This document shows positions 35,981 through 44,193 of a DNA stretch of 64,000 nt, piece after piece. The notes beneath the pieces are model-generated. The model had not been told where the DNA came from, made no database searches, and was given only the letters and a program-made list of their open reading frames with translations. Both the position numbers and the translations under genes were made by a program. Position 1 is the first letter of the stretch, and each line of letters begins with the position of its first letter. This DNA is from Lysobacterales bacterium (GTDB lineage Bacteria; Pseudomonadota; Gammaproteobacteria; Xanthomonadales; SZUA-36). The stretch spans positions 1 through 64,000 of the forward strand of contig JABAAB010000083.1 in the NCBI GenBank assembly GCA_014238945.1, given 5' to 3'.

Positions 35981-36952
35981 TCAGAGATCATCGAGAGAAT
36001 TGAAAGGATAAACAGGGGCCTGCCCGGTCAGGACGCTGGCTACATCACGTGCGGCCTTGGTTTGAAGGTCAAGCAAAGCATCTTCAGAATAATAGGCCGT
36101 GTGAGGGGTTAGAATGACGTCGTCTCGGTTCAGCACCGGAGAATCTGCCATGGGTGGTTCTGAGGGCAACACATCGAGTGCAGCGCCCGCCAGTTGCCCT
36201 GCATCCAGGGCATCGGCGAGATCCTGTGGATTGACCATCGGCCCTCTTGCTGTATTGATCAGCAGGGATTGCGGCTTCATTTTTTCGAATGCCTCCGTAT
36301 TGAAGAGATTATCTGTTTCGGGCGTCAACGGTGCATGAATCGAGATACAGTCCGATTGTTGCAGCAACTCTTCAAACGTCACAAGCCCAACGCCCAATTC
36401 AGCAGCAAGCTCGGCGGATACGTATGGATCGTACGCAATCAGTTTCAAACCCAGCGCCTGTGCTTTGGGTATCAGGACTTGAGGAATTTTACCCAGGCCG
36501 ACCAGGCCCAATGTACGACCACGAATTCGCCACAGGGGCGCAACTGCTTTTCCTTCCCAGCGTCCTGAATTGACCATTCGATTGCTGTAGGTGACCTTGC
36601 GTGCAAGACTCAACAACAGGGCAAGTGCGTGATCAGACACCTCATCCAGGCAGTAATCCGGAACATAACAAACCTGTATGCCCGCCTCGGTGGCGGCATC
36701 TATGTCAATGTTGTCGATACCGATGCCAAAGCGGCCAATGACACGACAGCGCTCAAGACCATCGATAATCTCCCTGTCAATCTGAGCGAAAGTCACCATC
36801 AGGGCGTCTGCCTCTCTCGCTACATCGAGTATTGCCGCCTTTGTGGGCTCCGTGGCCAGCCGGATTGTCGCGTCCAAATTGGAAAATACTTCCTTCGCCG
36901 GCTCCAGGTTTGGGAAAACGGAATCCGCAACTGCAATTAGGGGTTTGTTCAT
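35981..36952 (-). CDS. D-2-hydroxyacid dehydrogenase family protein (phosphoglycerate dehydrogenase-like)
   Basis: This 323-residue protein has the catalytic Arg in INTARGPMVN, Glu in LPSEPPMA and His in LTPHTAYYSED, the standard triad of the family. The nucleotide motif is GLVGLGKIPQVL, where the third glycine of GxGxxG is Pro. The Asp in IAYDPY at the end of the next strand favours NAD. The ATG at 36952, preceded by GAGCGAG, is preferred over a TTG six codons upstream that would overlap the TRAP gene. It is expected to interconvert a 2-keto acid and a D-2-hydroxyacid; the substrate is unknown. Confidence 0.9.
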   Translation of the reverse strand: MNKPLIAVADSVFPNLEPAKEVFSNLDATIRLATEPTKAAILDVAREADALMVTFAQIDREIIDGLERCRVIGRFGIGIDNIDIDAATEAGIQVCYVPDYCLDEVSDHALALLLSLARKVTYSNRMVNSGRWEGKAVAPLWRIRGRTLGLVGLGKIPQVLIPKAQALGLKLIAYDPYVSAELAAELGVGLVTFEELLQQSDCISIHAPLTPETDNLFNTEAFEKMKPQSLLINTARGPMVNPQDLADALDAGQLAGAALDVLPSEPPMADSPVLNRDDVILTPHTAYYSEDALLDLQTKAARDVASVLTGQAPVYPFNSLDDL

Positions 36953-36962
36953 TTGAACTCGC

Positions 36963-38054
36963 TCAATCAACGGTATAGTTCACAGGCCACTTGTGACCAC
37001 TTTTTGTCACCTCGTTAATATACGAGGTGATCACTTTCGTACCCGGCATATTCCGCGCATTTGCATCCCGTGCCATTTGAGCCGGAAAGCTGGCCAGAGA
37101 CACGGCCCATTCTTTTTGCATTGCTTCGGGCAATTCCCGAATGGACGCACCTGCCTTGGCAAGATTACTCAATCCACTGGCCTGGGCATCGTTCAGGGCC
37201 TGCGCTGCCAGTACTTCATATTCCTGGCCTACTTCACGGATGATTTGTTGAATCTTTACAGGCAGAGAATCCATCGATTGTGAATTTATCGTCAGCACAA
37301 CCGCACCACCAACTGCACCAAAGTTTACTAGTGTGTAATGTGGTGCAGGCTCATGAAATTTGAAGCTGTAATAGGCCGACGGAAACATCAGCCAACCATC
37401 ATAGACTCCCGTTTGAAGAGAAAGATACCCCTCCGGCAAAGTTGATTGCACAGGCACTGCACCGGAAAAATCCAGCCAGGGCAGGTTTGGCCCTGCTCCG
37501 GCTATCTTGACCTTCTCGAGATCCTTAACGCTTGTCCAGGGCTGTGTCGTTCCCAGGTGATAATTGTCCCAGCCATTAAGCGCCAATAATTGCTGTTGAT
37601 ACTGCTGTACTAACTGATCCTCCAGCCAGGGATGTAGACGGTAGACTTCCCTGGCCACCTGGATAGCCTGCCTGGAATCACGGGGGCCAAAAGGGACATA
37701 GTAGGAAAAATTATGCAGAAAGAGCTTGGCGGGCTCAAAACAAACGCAGTATGCGCCAATGTCCAGTACGCCGCTTTGCACAGCTTCAAGTGTTTCCGCT
37801 ACCTTTGCAATTGTGCCTCCATAAGCTTCAATAAACTCAATTTCGTAATCGGTCTCTTCCGATACACGTCTTTTTATCTCGGGCACAAGAAAGTCTCGGA
37901 GCTGGGTGGCGTAAACCGCCGGACCGGCCGCGTGCCCTGTCCCAATCCGCAAAGTCACGTGGTTTGGTTCTGAACATCCGGTTGCTGTAAAAGCCACCGC
38001 CAGAATCAGAATAAGGAACCGTCCGGAAAAGTATTTAAGTAAAACCATTGTCAT
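36963..38054 (-). CDS. TRAP transporter periplasmic binding protein (DctP type), lipoprotein
   Basis: This 363-residue protein has a lipoprotein signal peptide ending in TATGC (Cys near residue 27) and a DctP solute-binding domain from about residue 33. An Arg in the second half of DctP proteins usually binds the carboxylate of the ligand. The lipid anchor is somewhat unusual for DctP, most of which are free periplasmic proteins. No DctQ or DctM gene is next to it; the only ones in the window are at 25230-27085. It is the first gene of the 38054-33435 operon, with a TTTATCA palindrome 53 bases upstream. Confidence 0.88.
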   Translation of the reverse strand: MTMVLLKYFSGRFLILILAVAFTATGCSEPNHVTLRIGTGHAAGPAVYATQLRDFLVPEIKRRVSEETDYEIEFIEAYGGTIAKVAETLEAVQSGVLDIGAYCVCFEPAKLFLHNFSYYVPFGPRDSRQAIQVAREVYRLHPWLEDQLVQQYQQQLLALNGWDNYHLGTTQPWTSVKDLEKVKIAGAGPNLPWLDFSGAVPVQSTLPEGYLSLQTGVYDGWLMFPSAYYSFKFHEPAPHYTLVNFGAVGGAVVLTINSQSMDSLPVKIQQIIREVGQEYEVLAAQALNDAQASGLSNLAKAGASIRELPEAMQKEWAVSLASFPAQMARDANARNMPGTKVITSYINEVTKSGHKWPVNYTVD

Positions 38055-38106
38055 CAGTCTTTTATAGAAATGGCTACAATACTTCTACTGCAGCATGAAA
38101 ATTTAG

Positions 38107-38122
38107 TTTATCATCTGATAAA
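38107..38122. promoter_or_regulatory. TTTATCA-NN-TGATAAA operator, copy 3
   Basis: TTTATCATCTGATAAA is identical to copies 1 and 4. It is centred between the leftward TRAP binding-protein operon (53 bases) and the rightward membrane protein/UbiD genes (62 bases), so it can serve both. Confidence 0.75.
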
Positions 38123-38183
38123 TAACAAGTGAAACATATTGACTTGCTTATTGCGATACAGCAGCGGCAGGGAGAATCAGAAT

Positions 38184-38855
38184 ATGCACATTAGTCTCCA
38201 CAGTTTCATGGCATTCCTTCACGTACTGCTGTTTGTTTTCGCAATTGGCGGAGACGTTGCGCTTTACTACTTCGGCCAATACCTGATGCGGGCCGAGTTG
38301 AGTCTGGAAGAGCGATTGCGGGTACGCCAAATGCGGTTCCTGGTGGACATGTCTGCGCGTACAGCACTGGTACTTTTACTGGCGGTTGGCTTTACGCTTG
38401 CCCAACTCTACGGCTCTCCGATAAAGGGAACCTGGCTTGTCGTGCTCTGGCTTGCGGACCTTGCCTGGCTGTGGCTGGTCTGGATGGTACACTTCAAAAA
38501 AGGTACCGCTCACGGAGAGGTTCTCAGGAAAACCGATATCCTGATTCGATACCTGGTCATGGCTGCGATGATTGCCTTCGGCGGATATTGCCTGGTCACC
38601 GGCGGTCCGATTGCCAGCCGCTGGCTGGCTATCAAGATCCTGCTGTTTGCTGTCATCCTGATGAACGGAGTATGGATTCGCAGTATCGCCTCGCAATGGA
38701 AGCGGGCATTTGAACAGGCTGGTTCAGGTGGTGAACAGGCTGAGCGCGGTGAGCAAATGATCAAGTCCATACAAACACGGGCCAACAAGGCTGCACTGTT
38801 AATATGGGTTCTGGTTGTCCTGATGGCTTTTTTCGGCGAGGTAAAACCCGTATAG
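38184..38855 (+). CDS. multi-pass membrane protein of unknown function
   Basis: This 223-residue protein has about six hydrophobic segments. The first helix contains SFMAFLHVLLFVFAIGGDVALY, the kind of His-containing helix seen in small DUF2269/CopD-like membrane proteins, but the family assignment is weak. The ATG at 38184 with GGGAGA upstream is chosen; the frame extends 15 codons further. It is the first gene after the operator at 38107 and precedes UbiD by 62 bases, so it may help transport of the UbiD substrate or be an electron-transfer membrane component. Confidence 0.7.
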   Translation: MHISLHSFMAFLHVLLFVFAIGGDVALYYFGQYLMRAELSLEERLRVRQMRFLVDMSARTALVLLLAVGFTLAQLYGSPIKGTWLVVLWLADLAWLWLVWMVHFKKGTAHGEVLRKTDILIRYLVMAAMIAFGGYCLVTGGPIASRWLAIKILLFAVILMNGVWIRSIASQWKRAFEQAGSGGEQAERGEQMIKSIQTRANKAALLIWVLVVLMAFFGEVKPV

Positions 38856-38917
38856 GCGATCCGACTCTCATTTGACAGACAATAAGCCATGGTTTCACCA
38901 AGCTCGGAGCGAAAATT

Positions 38918-40435
38918 TTGAACCAGCAAAACGACCCAAATAAACCACAATCAACACTTGGTCCCTATCGTTCATTGCGTCACTACATGCGGGCACTGGA
39001 AGCCAGGGGCAGGGTTTTGCGGGTAAGCGAAGTGGACCAGGACGCTTATGAAGCGACCGGATTCATGTATCACCTATTGGAAAAGCTGGGTTGGAGTGAA
39101 GCACCAGCCGTCATTTTCGAACGTGTAAAAATGAACGGGCGCTGGTTGGACGATCCGGTACTGGCCAATCTCTTTGGTCGTTGGGAGTATGAACCGCTTG
39201 CATTCGGCATTGAACCAGGCGACCGGCAGGAGCGTGAAATGTACCAAGCTGCGCTAGCCCACCTGGAAACACTGGCCGGAAAAGATGGCCAATGGGAAGA
39301 AGTTACACCCACCGAAGTTTCCGGCAATGACGCACCATGCAAAGAAGTCATCCTGAAAGGTGATGAGATCGATATCCTTCAGTATCCATTTATCCAGACC
39401 AATCCCGCAGATGCCGGGGGGTATATCAATACTGGCAACGTGGTGCTTGAAGACCCGGAACGGGGCCGGAATGTGGGGACTTACCGGTGCCAGATTAAGG
39501 GTCCAAGAAAAATTGGCGTCAATCCGGAACCAAACCAGCATGGCTGGACTTTCCTGATGGATATGAAAGACCGTGGCGAGCCATTCGCGAGAGCGGCCAT
39601 CGTTCTTGGCGCCGATCCCATCATTTACGCCATGGGTAGTTCCAAGACCGCCCGACTGGGACAGGACGAACTGGAAATTGCCGGTGGATTCCTGGGCCAA
39701 CCGGTAGAAGTTGTTAAATGTGAAACCAGTGATTTACGCGTTCCCGCCAATGTGGAAATGGTGATTGAAGGTGAAATTCCATTTGATTTTGAGCCTGAAG
39801 GACCTTTCGGGGAAATGTATGGTTACGTGGGGGAAGCCAAGTCCGAAAATTTCTATATGAATGTCACGGCTGTGACCCATCGTCGTAATCCATTGTTCGT
39901 TAACAATTTTACTGGCATTAACCGCGGATTCCTGACCGCCCCACTGGAAATGACAGCCAATCTTGCTTACCGGAAAATGTTCCCAAGCATGGAAGGATTG
40001 CACTTTCCCTTGCAAACCCCGGGATTTTGCTTTGTGGGTATTCGCAAACAGGAGGCTGGTGAGGCCATTGCAATCGGAAGTGAAATCACCAAATCTCTGA
40101 AAATTGCCAAGATTGTGATCATGGTCGATCACGATGTGGACCTGCACAATGTGGCGGACGTAATGCACGCCGTCGGATCCCGTTGGCAACCGCATGCTGC
40201 AACAGAAATCATAGAAAAAGCCAGCGGTATGGGCGGCGATCCGAGCGCTACGGTTCGCGGGTTCGGCAGTCGAATTGTGATCGATGCGACACGTCAGTGG
40301 CCGGAAGAAAACGGGCCTGAGAATTATGCTCGCATGAACCGGGAATGCCTGCTGGCCGAGTATCCTGAAATCATAAATGAGATGGGCAGTAAATGGGCTG
40401 AAACAATCAGCCGCTGGCGAAAAGAAAATGCTTAG
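38918..40435 (+). CDS. UbiD family prenylated-FMN-dependent (de)carboxylase
   Basis: This 505-residue protein matches the UbiD family along its length. The cofactor and metal segment NVGTYRCQIKGP near residue 190 has the conserved Asn and Arg, and the acidic motif EPEGPFGEMYGY near 290 supplies the Glu residues needed for catalysis. The family removes or adds a carboxyl group on aromatic, heteroaromatic or unsaturated acids. The cofactor is made by UbiX, encoded at 55923-56489 under a different promoter. The start is TTG with GGAG ahead; no ATG fits before the conserved N-terminal RSLRHYMRALEA. Its TAG stop overlaps the stop of the convergent alpha/beta hydrolase. Confidence 0.92.
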   Translation: MNQQNDPNKPQSTLGPYRSLRHYMRALEARGRVLRVSEVDQDAYEATGFMYHLLEKLGWSEAPAVIFERVKMNGRWLDDPVLANLFGRWEYEPLAFGIEPGDRQEREMYQAALAHLETLAGKDGQWEEVTPTEVSGNDAPCKEVILKGDEIDILQYPFIQTNPADAGGYINTGNVVLEDPERGRNVGTYRCQIKGPRKIGVNPEPNQHGWTFLMDMKDRGEPFARAAIVLGADPIIYAMGSSKTARLGQDELEIAGGFLGQPVEVVKCETSDLRVPANVEMVIEGEIPFDFEPEGPFGEMYGYVGEAKSENFYMNVTAVTHRRNPLFVNNFTGINRGFLTAPLEMTANLAYRKMFPSMEGLHFPLQTPGFCFVGIRKQEAGEAIAIGSEITKSLKIAKIVIMVDHDVDLHNVADVMHAVGSRWQPHAATEIIEKASGMGGDPSATVRGFGSRIVIDATRQWPEENGPENYARMNRECLLAEYPEIINEMGSKWAETISRWRKENA

Positions 40436-41229
40436 CTGGTTTGGCTGTCCGTTGTTATGAATTCCAGTATCGCTTCGACCCAGGCTTGGGGTTCATCGCG
40501 AATGATATAAGAAGTCCCGCCTTCCAACTCTGCACTGGCAAAATCAGGACGCAATTTCAAAAGCCTTTCTGCCACAAAATGCAGTATGTCACCGGTGTTG
40601 CTCACCACCAATGTTGGGGCTTTAATCTCCTCAACAGCAGGCGTCATGTCATAACTGAATGCGGCATGATGCGCGAACCAATGCTTTTCAGCAGCCCAAA
40701 GCGTATGAAAGGCGGCCATATGGGAAGATTCCAGGCTAGAAGTGCCGCGTGACATCAGTTCGATCAGCTTCCAAAGATCGGTGAAATGTGAACCATCTGC
40801 CTTGGAGCCAAAATCCATATGTGGGCGGGCGAGCCTTTCCTCCCGTTCTTCCTGCGTGTACCAGGGGAGGCCATGAATAACCAGTTTGCTAACGCGCTCT
40901 GGAAACGCATAGGTAAGCTGGCACGCCATGGAAGCGCCCGTATGGTGTCCAACAACCACAGCACTCTGAATGTCCAGATGATCAAGCAACTCTGCTAAAA
41001 CCGCTGCATATTCGGGAATTGTAGGGGGCTGTGCCGGCGCATCAGACATCCCATAACCAGGCACATCCGGAGCAATCACCTGAAACCCCGCGTCGATCAA
41101 TAATGGAAAGGCGTGTAAAAACTGGAGTGAGGACTGGGGGTCCTGGTGAATTAATAACAGAGGGACACCATCGCCACCCATTCGGTAATGAATCTGGCCC
41201 ATTGATAAGCTGGCATAGGCTTTTTGCAT
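40432..41229 (-). CDS. alpha/beta-hydrolase-fold protein lacking the usual Ser and His
   Basis: This 265-residue protein has a clear alpha/beta hydrolase fold: oxyanion region LLIHQDPQSS, nucleophile elbow VVVGHHTGAS near residue 95 and acid Asp in SNTGDILH near 205. The nucleophile position in G-x-Nu-x-G is His, not Ser, Cys or Asp. The expected catalytic His near the C-terminus is also missing (LEGGTSYIIRD, where GGxH is usual). It is thus unlikely to be an ordinary esterase. Cofactor-free oxygenases, lyases and non-catalytic receptors use the same fold. It is the last gene of the 49978-40432 operon, after DUF1838. Confidence 0.8.
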   Translation of the reverse strand: MQKAYASLSMGQIHYRMGGDGVPLLLIHQDPQSSLQFLHAFPLLIDAGFQVIAPDVPGYGMSDAPAQPPTIPEYAAVLAELLDHLDIQSAVVVGHHTGASMACQLTYAFPERVSKLVIHGLPWYTQEEREERLARPHMDFGSKADGSHFTDLWKLIELMSRGTSSLESSHMAAFHTLWAAEKHWFAHHAAFSYDMTPAVEEIKAPTLVVSNTGDILHFVAERLLKLRPDFASAELEGGTSYIIRDEPQAWVEAILEFITTDSQTS

Positions 41230-41288
41230 GATTATTCCTGAACTAATTTCGGTACGGTTGGGATAGCATGGCTCAACTGTGGGCTGAT

Positions 41289-42167
41289 TTATTCTTTGAT
41301 CGGTTGTCGATGCGTTTTGTAGTCAAGGTAACTATCCGTTCTGGTTGGCCAGGGCAAGTCGTTTTCAACAAAGCCGGGGGATTTATCTTCTACGTACTCC
41401 AGCATTGATGTCGGTACGTCTGAGAGATCGGTGACCTTCTTGCCTTGGCCATGCCAGTAGTTCACACCCTCAGTTTTGCCCATCAGGAAAAATGGATACC
41501 ATGGATTGACATGGTTAACGGTCAAATAACTGGGTGCGCTTTTAATATCATCATTTTCAAGATCGGAGATTTTCCCCTGAAATCCATCAAGGTAGAGCAT
41601 GTTCAGGAATTCGCCGGTGGATGCCTGTGGCCACTCGATCGGATCGAGTTTGTTCTTGAATCCAAAATGTCTCGGTTCGGTTAGCCAGACATCATCTCCT
41701 CTTCGAATCCACGGGTACTGCTGGGGCGGAATGATGACATCGAAAGGCCCGCCTTTAATGTCGATTGGATGATTTTTTTTGCCTGTGAATGGATTTTCAA
41801 ATTCATCAATTCGTTCAACACTGTCCGGTTCGGTAAAATAACCCAGGTCAAAATTCCGGAAGTGAAAGCTGCCATTACCCAGGTTGCGCCACACCATTTT
41901 GAGGAAGCCGGTAAAACCAACCATGACCTTGGTCGCATCATGCGTGACGCCGTAAATGTTGCCCTGGTACGAGTAGTGCACCGTCCCATCTTCCACCGTA
42001 CCTGCCAACTTGGCATATGCTTTTGTGCTTTCGGTATCGTTTGAAAAATCTATTGGTGTTCTAGCGCTGGTTTTTCCCGGTTCTGCACCCACAGCATGGA
42101 CCGCACTGATAGCAGTCGCGGCCCCGACCGCGCCCAAAAGCGTACGTCTGTCCATCCTGGCAGTCAT
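41289..42167 (-). CDS. DUF1838 family exported protein
   Basis: This 292-residue protein has a Tat-type leader (DRRTLLGAVGAATAIS, predicted cleavage near residue 28) and a body resembling DUF1838 proteins, with the repeated Y-x-G-x-x-Y-G pattern near residue 65 and aromatic-rich strands. Members are of unknown function and are, as far as I recall, often found beside catabolic oxidoreductases. Tat export suggests that it folds, perhaps with a cofactor, before export. It lies 54 bases after the AllA-like gene and 59 bases before the alpha/beta hydrolase in the molybdenum-hydroxylase operon. Confidence 0.75.
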   Translation of the reverse strand: MTARMDRRTLLGAVGAATAISAVHAVGAEPGKTSARTPIDFSNDTESTKAYAKLAGTVEDGTVHYSYQGNIYGVTHDATKVMVGFTGFLKMVWRNLGNGSFHFRNFDLGYFTEPDSVERIDEFENPFTGKKNHPIDIKGGPFDVIIPPQQYPWIRRGDDVWLTEPRHFGFKNKLDPIEWPQASTGEFLNMLYLDGFQGKISDLENDDIKSAPSYLTVNHVNPWYPFFLMGKTEGVNYWHGQGKKVTDLSDVPTSMLEYVEDKSPGFVENDLPWPTRTDSYLDYKTHRQPIKE

Positions 42168-42221
42168 TTCACAATTACCGCAGTTCTTTCAGCCTCAGGT
42201 TTTTTATCAAACATATTCATT

Positions 42222-42788
42222 TCAGAGATCAAAATGCAGGATGGTATTGCAACGCCGCAGTAAATCTTTTTTGTCCAGATCTCCGCTCTGAGCCTCATCC
42301 TGAACCACGTTATCCTTGATCAGTCCATCGGTTGCTTCCCTGCGCAGGATCACAATCAGGTTGGTGTTATGTTCGGTCACGAACGGAAACTCATGCCAGG
42401 TTCCAATTTTCATGGTAAAACCCGCTGAGCCATCAAATAAAAACGCCTCCGCCAGGTCGATATCGGGAATTTCGCTATCATTTGGCGGAGCCATAACGAC
42501 AACAAATGGCTTACCACTCAGAGGAATAAACGTTTGCGTGTGTTTAAAATGCCGCTCCATCCAGCGCACCTCAAATGGACGGGGCTGAACCGTGACCAGG
42601 GGCAACTCGGTCTGTTCATCAGATACAAAATCCACCACACGGTGAACCTTGACGGTTCCGTCGTAAAAATCAATAGGCATGGGAGTCATATCCGGTGAAG
42701 GGCCCAGTATTTGACCATAATCTGCCAGCGCCTCCGGGGTAGCCACGGTGACTTTGAGCTCAACTTTCCGGGCTGAATTATTTCTCAC
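42222..42788 (-). CDS. ureidoglycolate lyase (AllA)-like protein
   Basis: This 188-residue protein has the AllA-type cupin-like fold. The core motif MERHFKHTQTFIPLSGKPF near residue 80 contains the conserved His and Gln, and WHEFPF near 135 the second His segment. AllA splits ureidoglycolate into urea and glyoxylate, the last step of allantoin breakdown; homologues act on other ureido or small acids. The start is a GTG whose last two bases form part of the TGA stop of the 2Fe-2S subunit gene (GTGA), with AGGAG 10 bases upstream. The longer frame upstream has no independent support. Coupling to the molybdenum hydroxylase subunits suggests a closely linked step. Confidence 0.82.
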   Translation of the reverse strand: MRNNSARKVELKVTVATPEALADYGQILGPSPDMTPMPIDFYDGTVKVHRVVDFVSDEQTELPLVTVQPRPFEVRWMERHFKHTQTFIPLSGKPFVVVMAPPNDSEIPDIDLAEAFLFDGSAGFTMKIGTWHEFPFVTEHNTNLIVILRREATDGLIKDNVVQDEAQSGDLDKKDLLRRCNTILHFDL

Positions 42789-43303
42789 TCTGAATGGTCT
42801 CCTGAGGCGGTTTTTTGATTCGCTGCCTGGCGCACTGAACGGACAATGCTTTGATAACCGGTGCATCTACACAGGTTCCCGGTTAATGCCTTTCGGATCT
42901 GTGCGTCCGAAGGATCAGGATGTTCGTTCAATAGTTCAACGGTAGAGAACACCATTCCAGGGGCGCAATAACCACACTGGAAGCCTGATGCTTCGCAGAA
43001 TGCTTCCTGAACCGGATGCAATGAATCATCCGCACCGGCCAGCCCTTCAATGGTGATCACCTTCTTTCGTTGAACACTTGCAGCAGGCGTAATGCAGGAC
43101 TTGATAATCCGCCCATCGACACTCACTGTGCATGCGCCACAATGGCCAGTCATGCATCCCATGTGTGTTCCGGTAAGTTTTAGCTCCTCACGCAAGAGGT
43201 CAAGGAGAGACATCGAAGGATGAATTTCTTCCTCAAAACTTACGCCATTGACCTTGCATTGCAAAAATGCAGTTTCTTCCAGAATTTCATGAATTTCGCT
43301 CAC
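42785..43303 (-). CDS. molybdenum hydroxylase 2Fe-2S subunit (CoxS/XdhC-type small subunit)
   Basis: This 172-residue protein carries two 2Fe-2S clusters. The plant-ferredoxin-type set is in HMGCMTGHCGACTVS plus a later Cys (IIKSC), and the second set is in FQCGYCAPGM and LCRCTGY. It passes electrons from the molybdenum site to the FAD subunit. The start is GTG overlapping the FAD subunit stop by four bases (GTGA). Order and overlaps are large subunit, FAD subunit, 2Fe-2S subunit, AllA-like. Confidence 0.93.
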   Translation of the reverse strand: MSEIHEILEETAFLQCKVNGVSFEEEIHPSMSLLDLLREELKLTGTHMGCMTGHCGACTVSVDGRIIKSCITPAASVQRKKVITIEGLAGADDSLHPVQEAFCEASGFQCGYCAPGMVFSTVELLNEHPDPSDAQIRKALTGNLCRCTGYQSIVRSVRQAANQKTASGDHSE

Positions 43304-44193
43304 ATTCTCTCCCTTAAAGCCATATCCTGCCGGGCCATGTCCAGTGCCTGATGAAAGGCTTTGCGAGCAACGACACCTGCCATTGCGCGGCGGTACTCGC
43401 CATGCCCCTGTTGATCAGACAAGGGCTGTTCCACCGCCGACTCCACAATGCCGGCAATCCTGGAGTCCAAATCAGCGTCGGGACTGGCGGGCAGGAATGT
43501 TGCCAGATCTTCGGATAAATTGAGTATCTTTTCTGTCACGGCACCAATCGCCAGCCGAACGCTTTGCACTTGGCCGTCTTCTGCCAAACATACCGTTGCA
43601 GCTGCATTGGCTGAGCCATAGCAGCCATCAGTAATCTTCAACTTTTCGTAGCCCCAACCCTGACCGGCAGGTGAATTGCCAATCAAAACCCGGGTGAGTA
43701 CTGCGTGCGTGCCCATTTTATGATTGCTTTCGTTGATCAGGTCAGCCATTGAGACGATTCTTGAACCCTGCTGACTGGTAATTTCAATTTCGGCATCAAG
43801 TACCAGCAAGGCCGGAATAATGTCATATAACGGGTGCATAGCCACGATATTGCCCCCGATCGTACCCTGGTTGTGGACCTGTCTGCCGCCTCCAATCTGC
43901 AAAGCCGCATGGGCAAGTAAAGGAGCAATTTCATTAATCAGTGGGTTGATCTGGATATCGCGATGCACCGTGAGGGCCCCGATAGATAAACCGTCATCGG
44001 AGGTTTCGATGTTCTGTAAATCTTTCAAGCCACTAATATCGACCAATACAGACGGGCTCACCCGACCATAGTTGATGAAAGGCATGAGTTCCTGTCCACC
44101 GGCAATAATCACCGCGCCGCTGCTAAGTTCACCGAGCAGTGCTACGGTTTGATCCACATTGAGAGGCCGCGCATATTGAACTCGCAGACTCAT
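43300..44193 (-). CDS. molybdenum hydroxylase FAD subunit (CoxM type)
   Basis: This 297-residue FAD-binding protein of the CODH/xanthine dehydrogenase medium-subunit family has both FAD motifs: IIAGGQELMPF near residue 33 and GGGRQVHNQGTIGGNI near 105. The C-terminal CO_deh_flav_C domain covers about 180-290. It is the electron outlet of the enzyme. The ATG overlaps the large-subunit TGA as ATGA; the frame extends upstream but inside the preceding gene. Confidence 0.92.
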   Translation of the reverse strand: MSLRVQYARPLNVDQTVALLGELSSGAVIIAGGQELMPFINYGRVSPSVLVDISGLKDLQNIETSDDGLSIGALTVHRDIQINPLINEIAPLLAHAALQIGGGRQVHNQGTIGGNIVAMHPLYDIIPALLVLDAEIEITSQQGSRIVSMADLINESNHKMGTHAVLTRVLIGNSPAGQGWGYEKLKITDGCYGSANAAATVCLAEDGQVQSVRLAIGAVTEKILNLSEDLATFLPASPDADLDSRIAGIVESAVEQPLSDQQGHGEYRRAMAGVVARKAFHQALDMARQDMALRERM

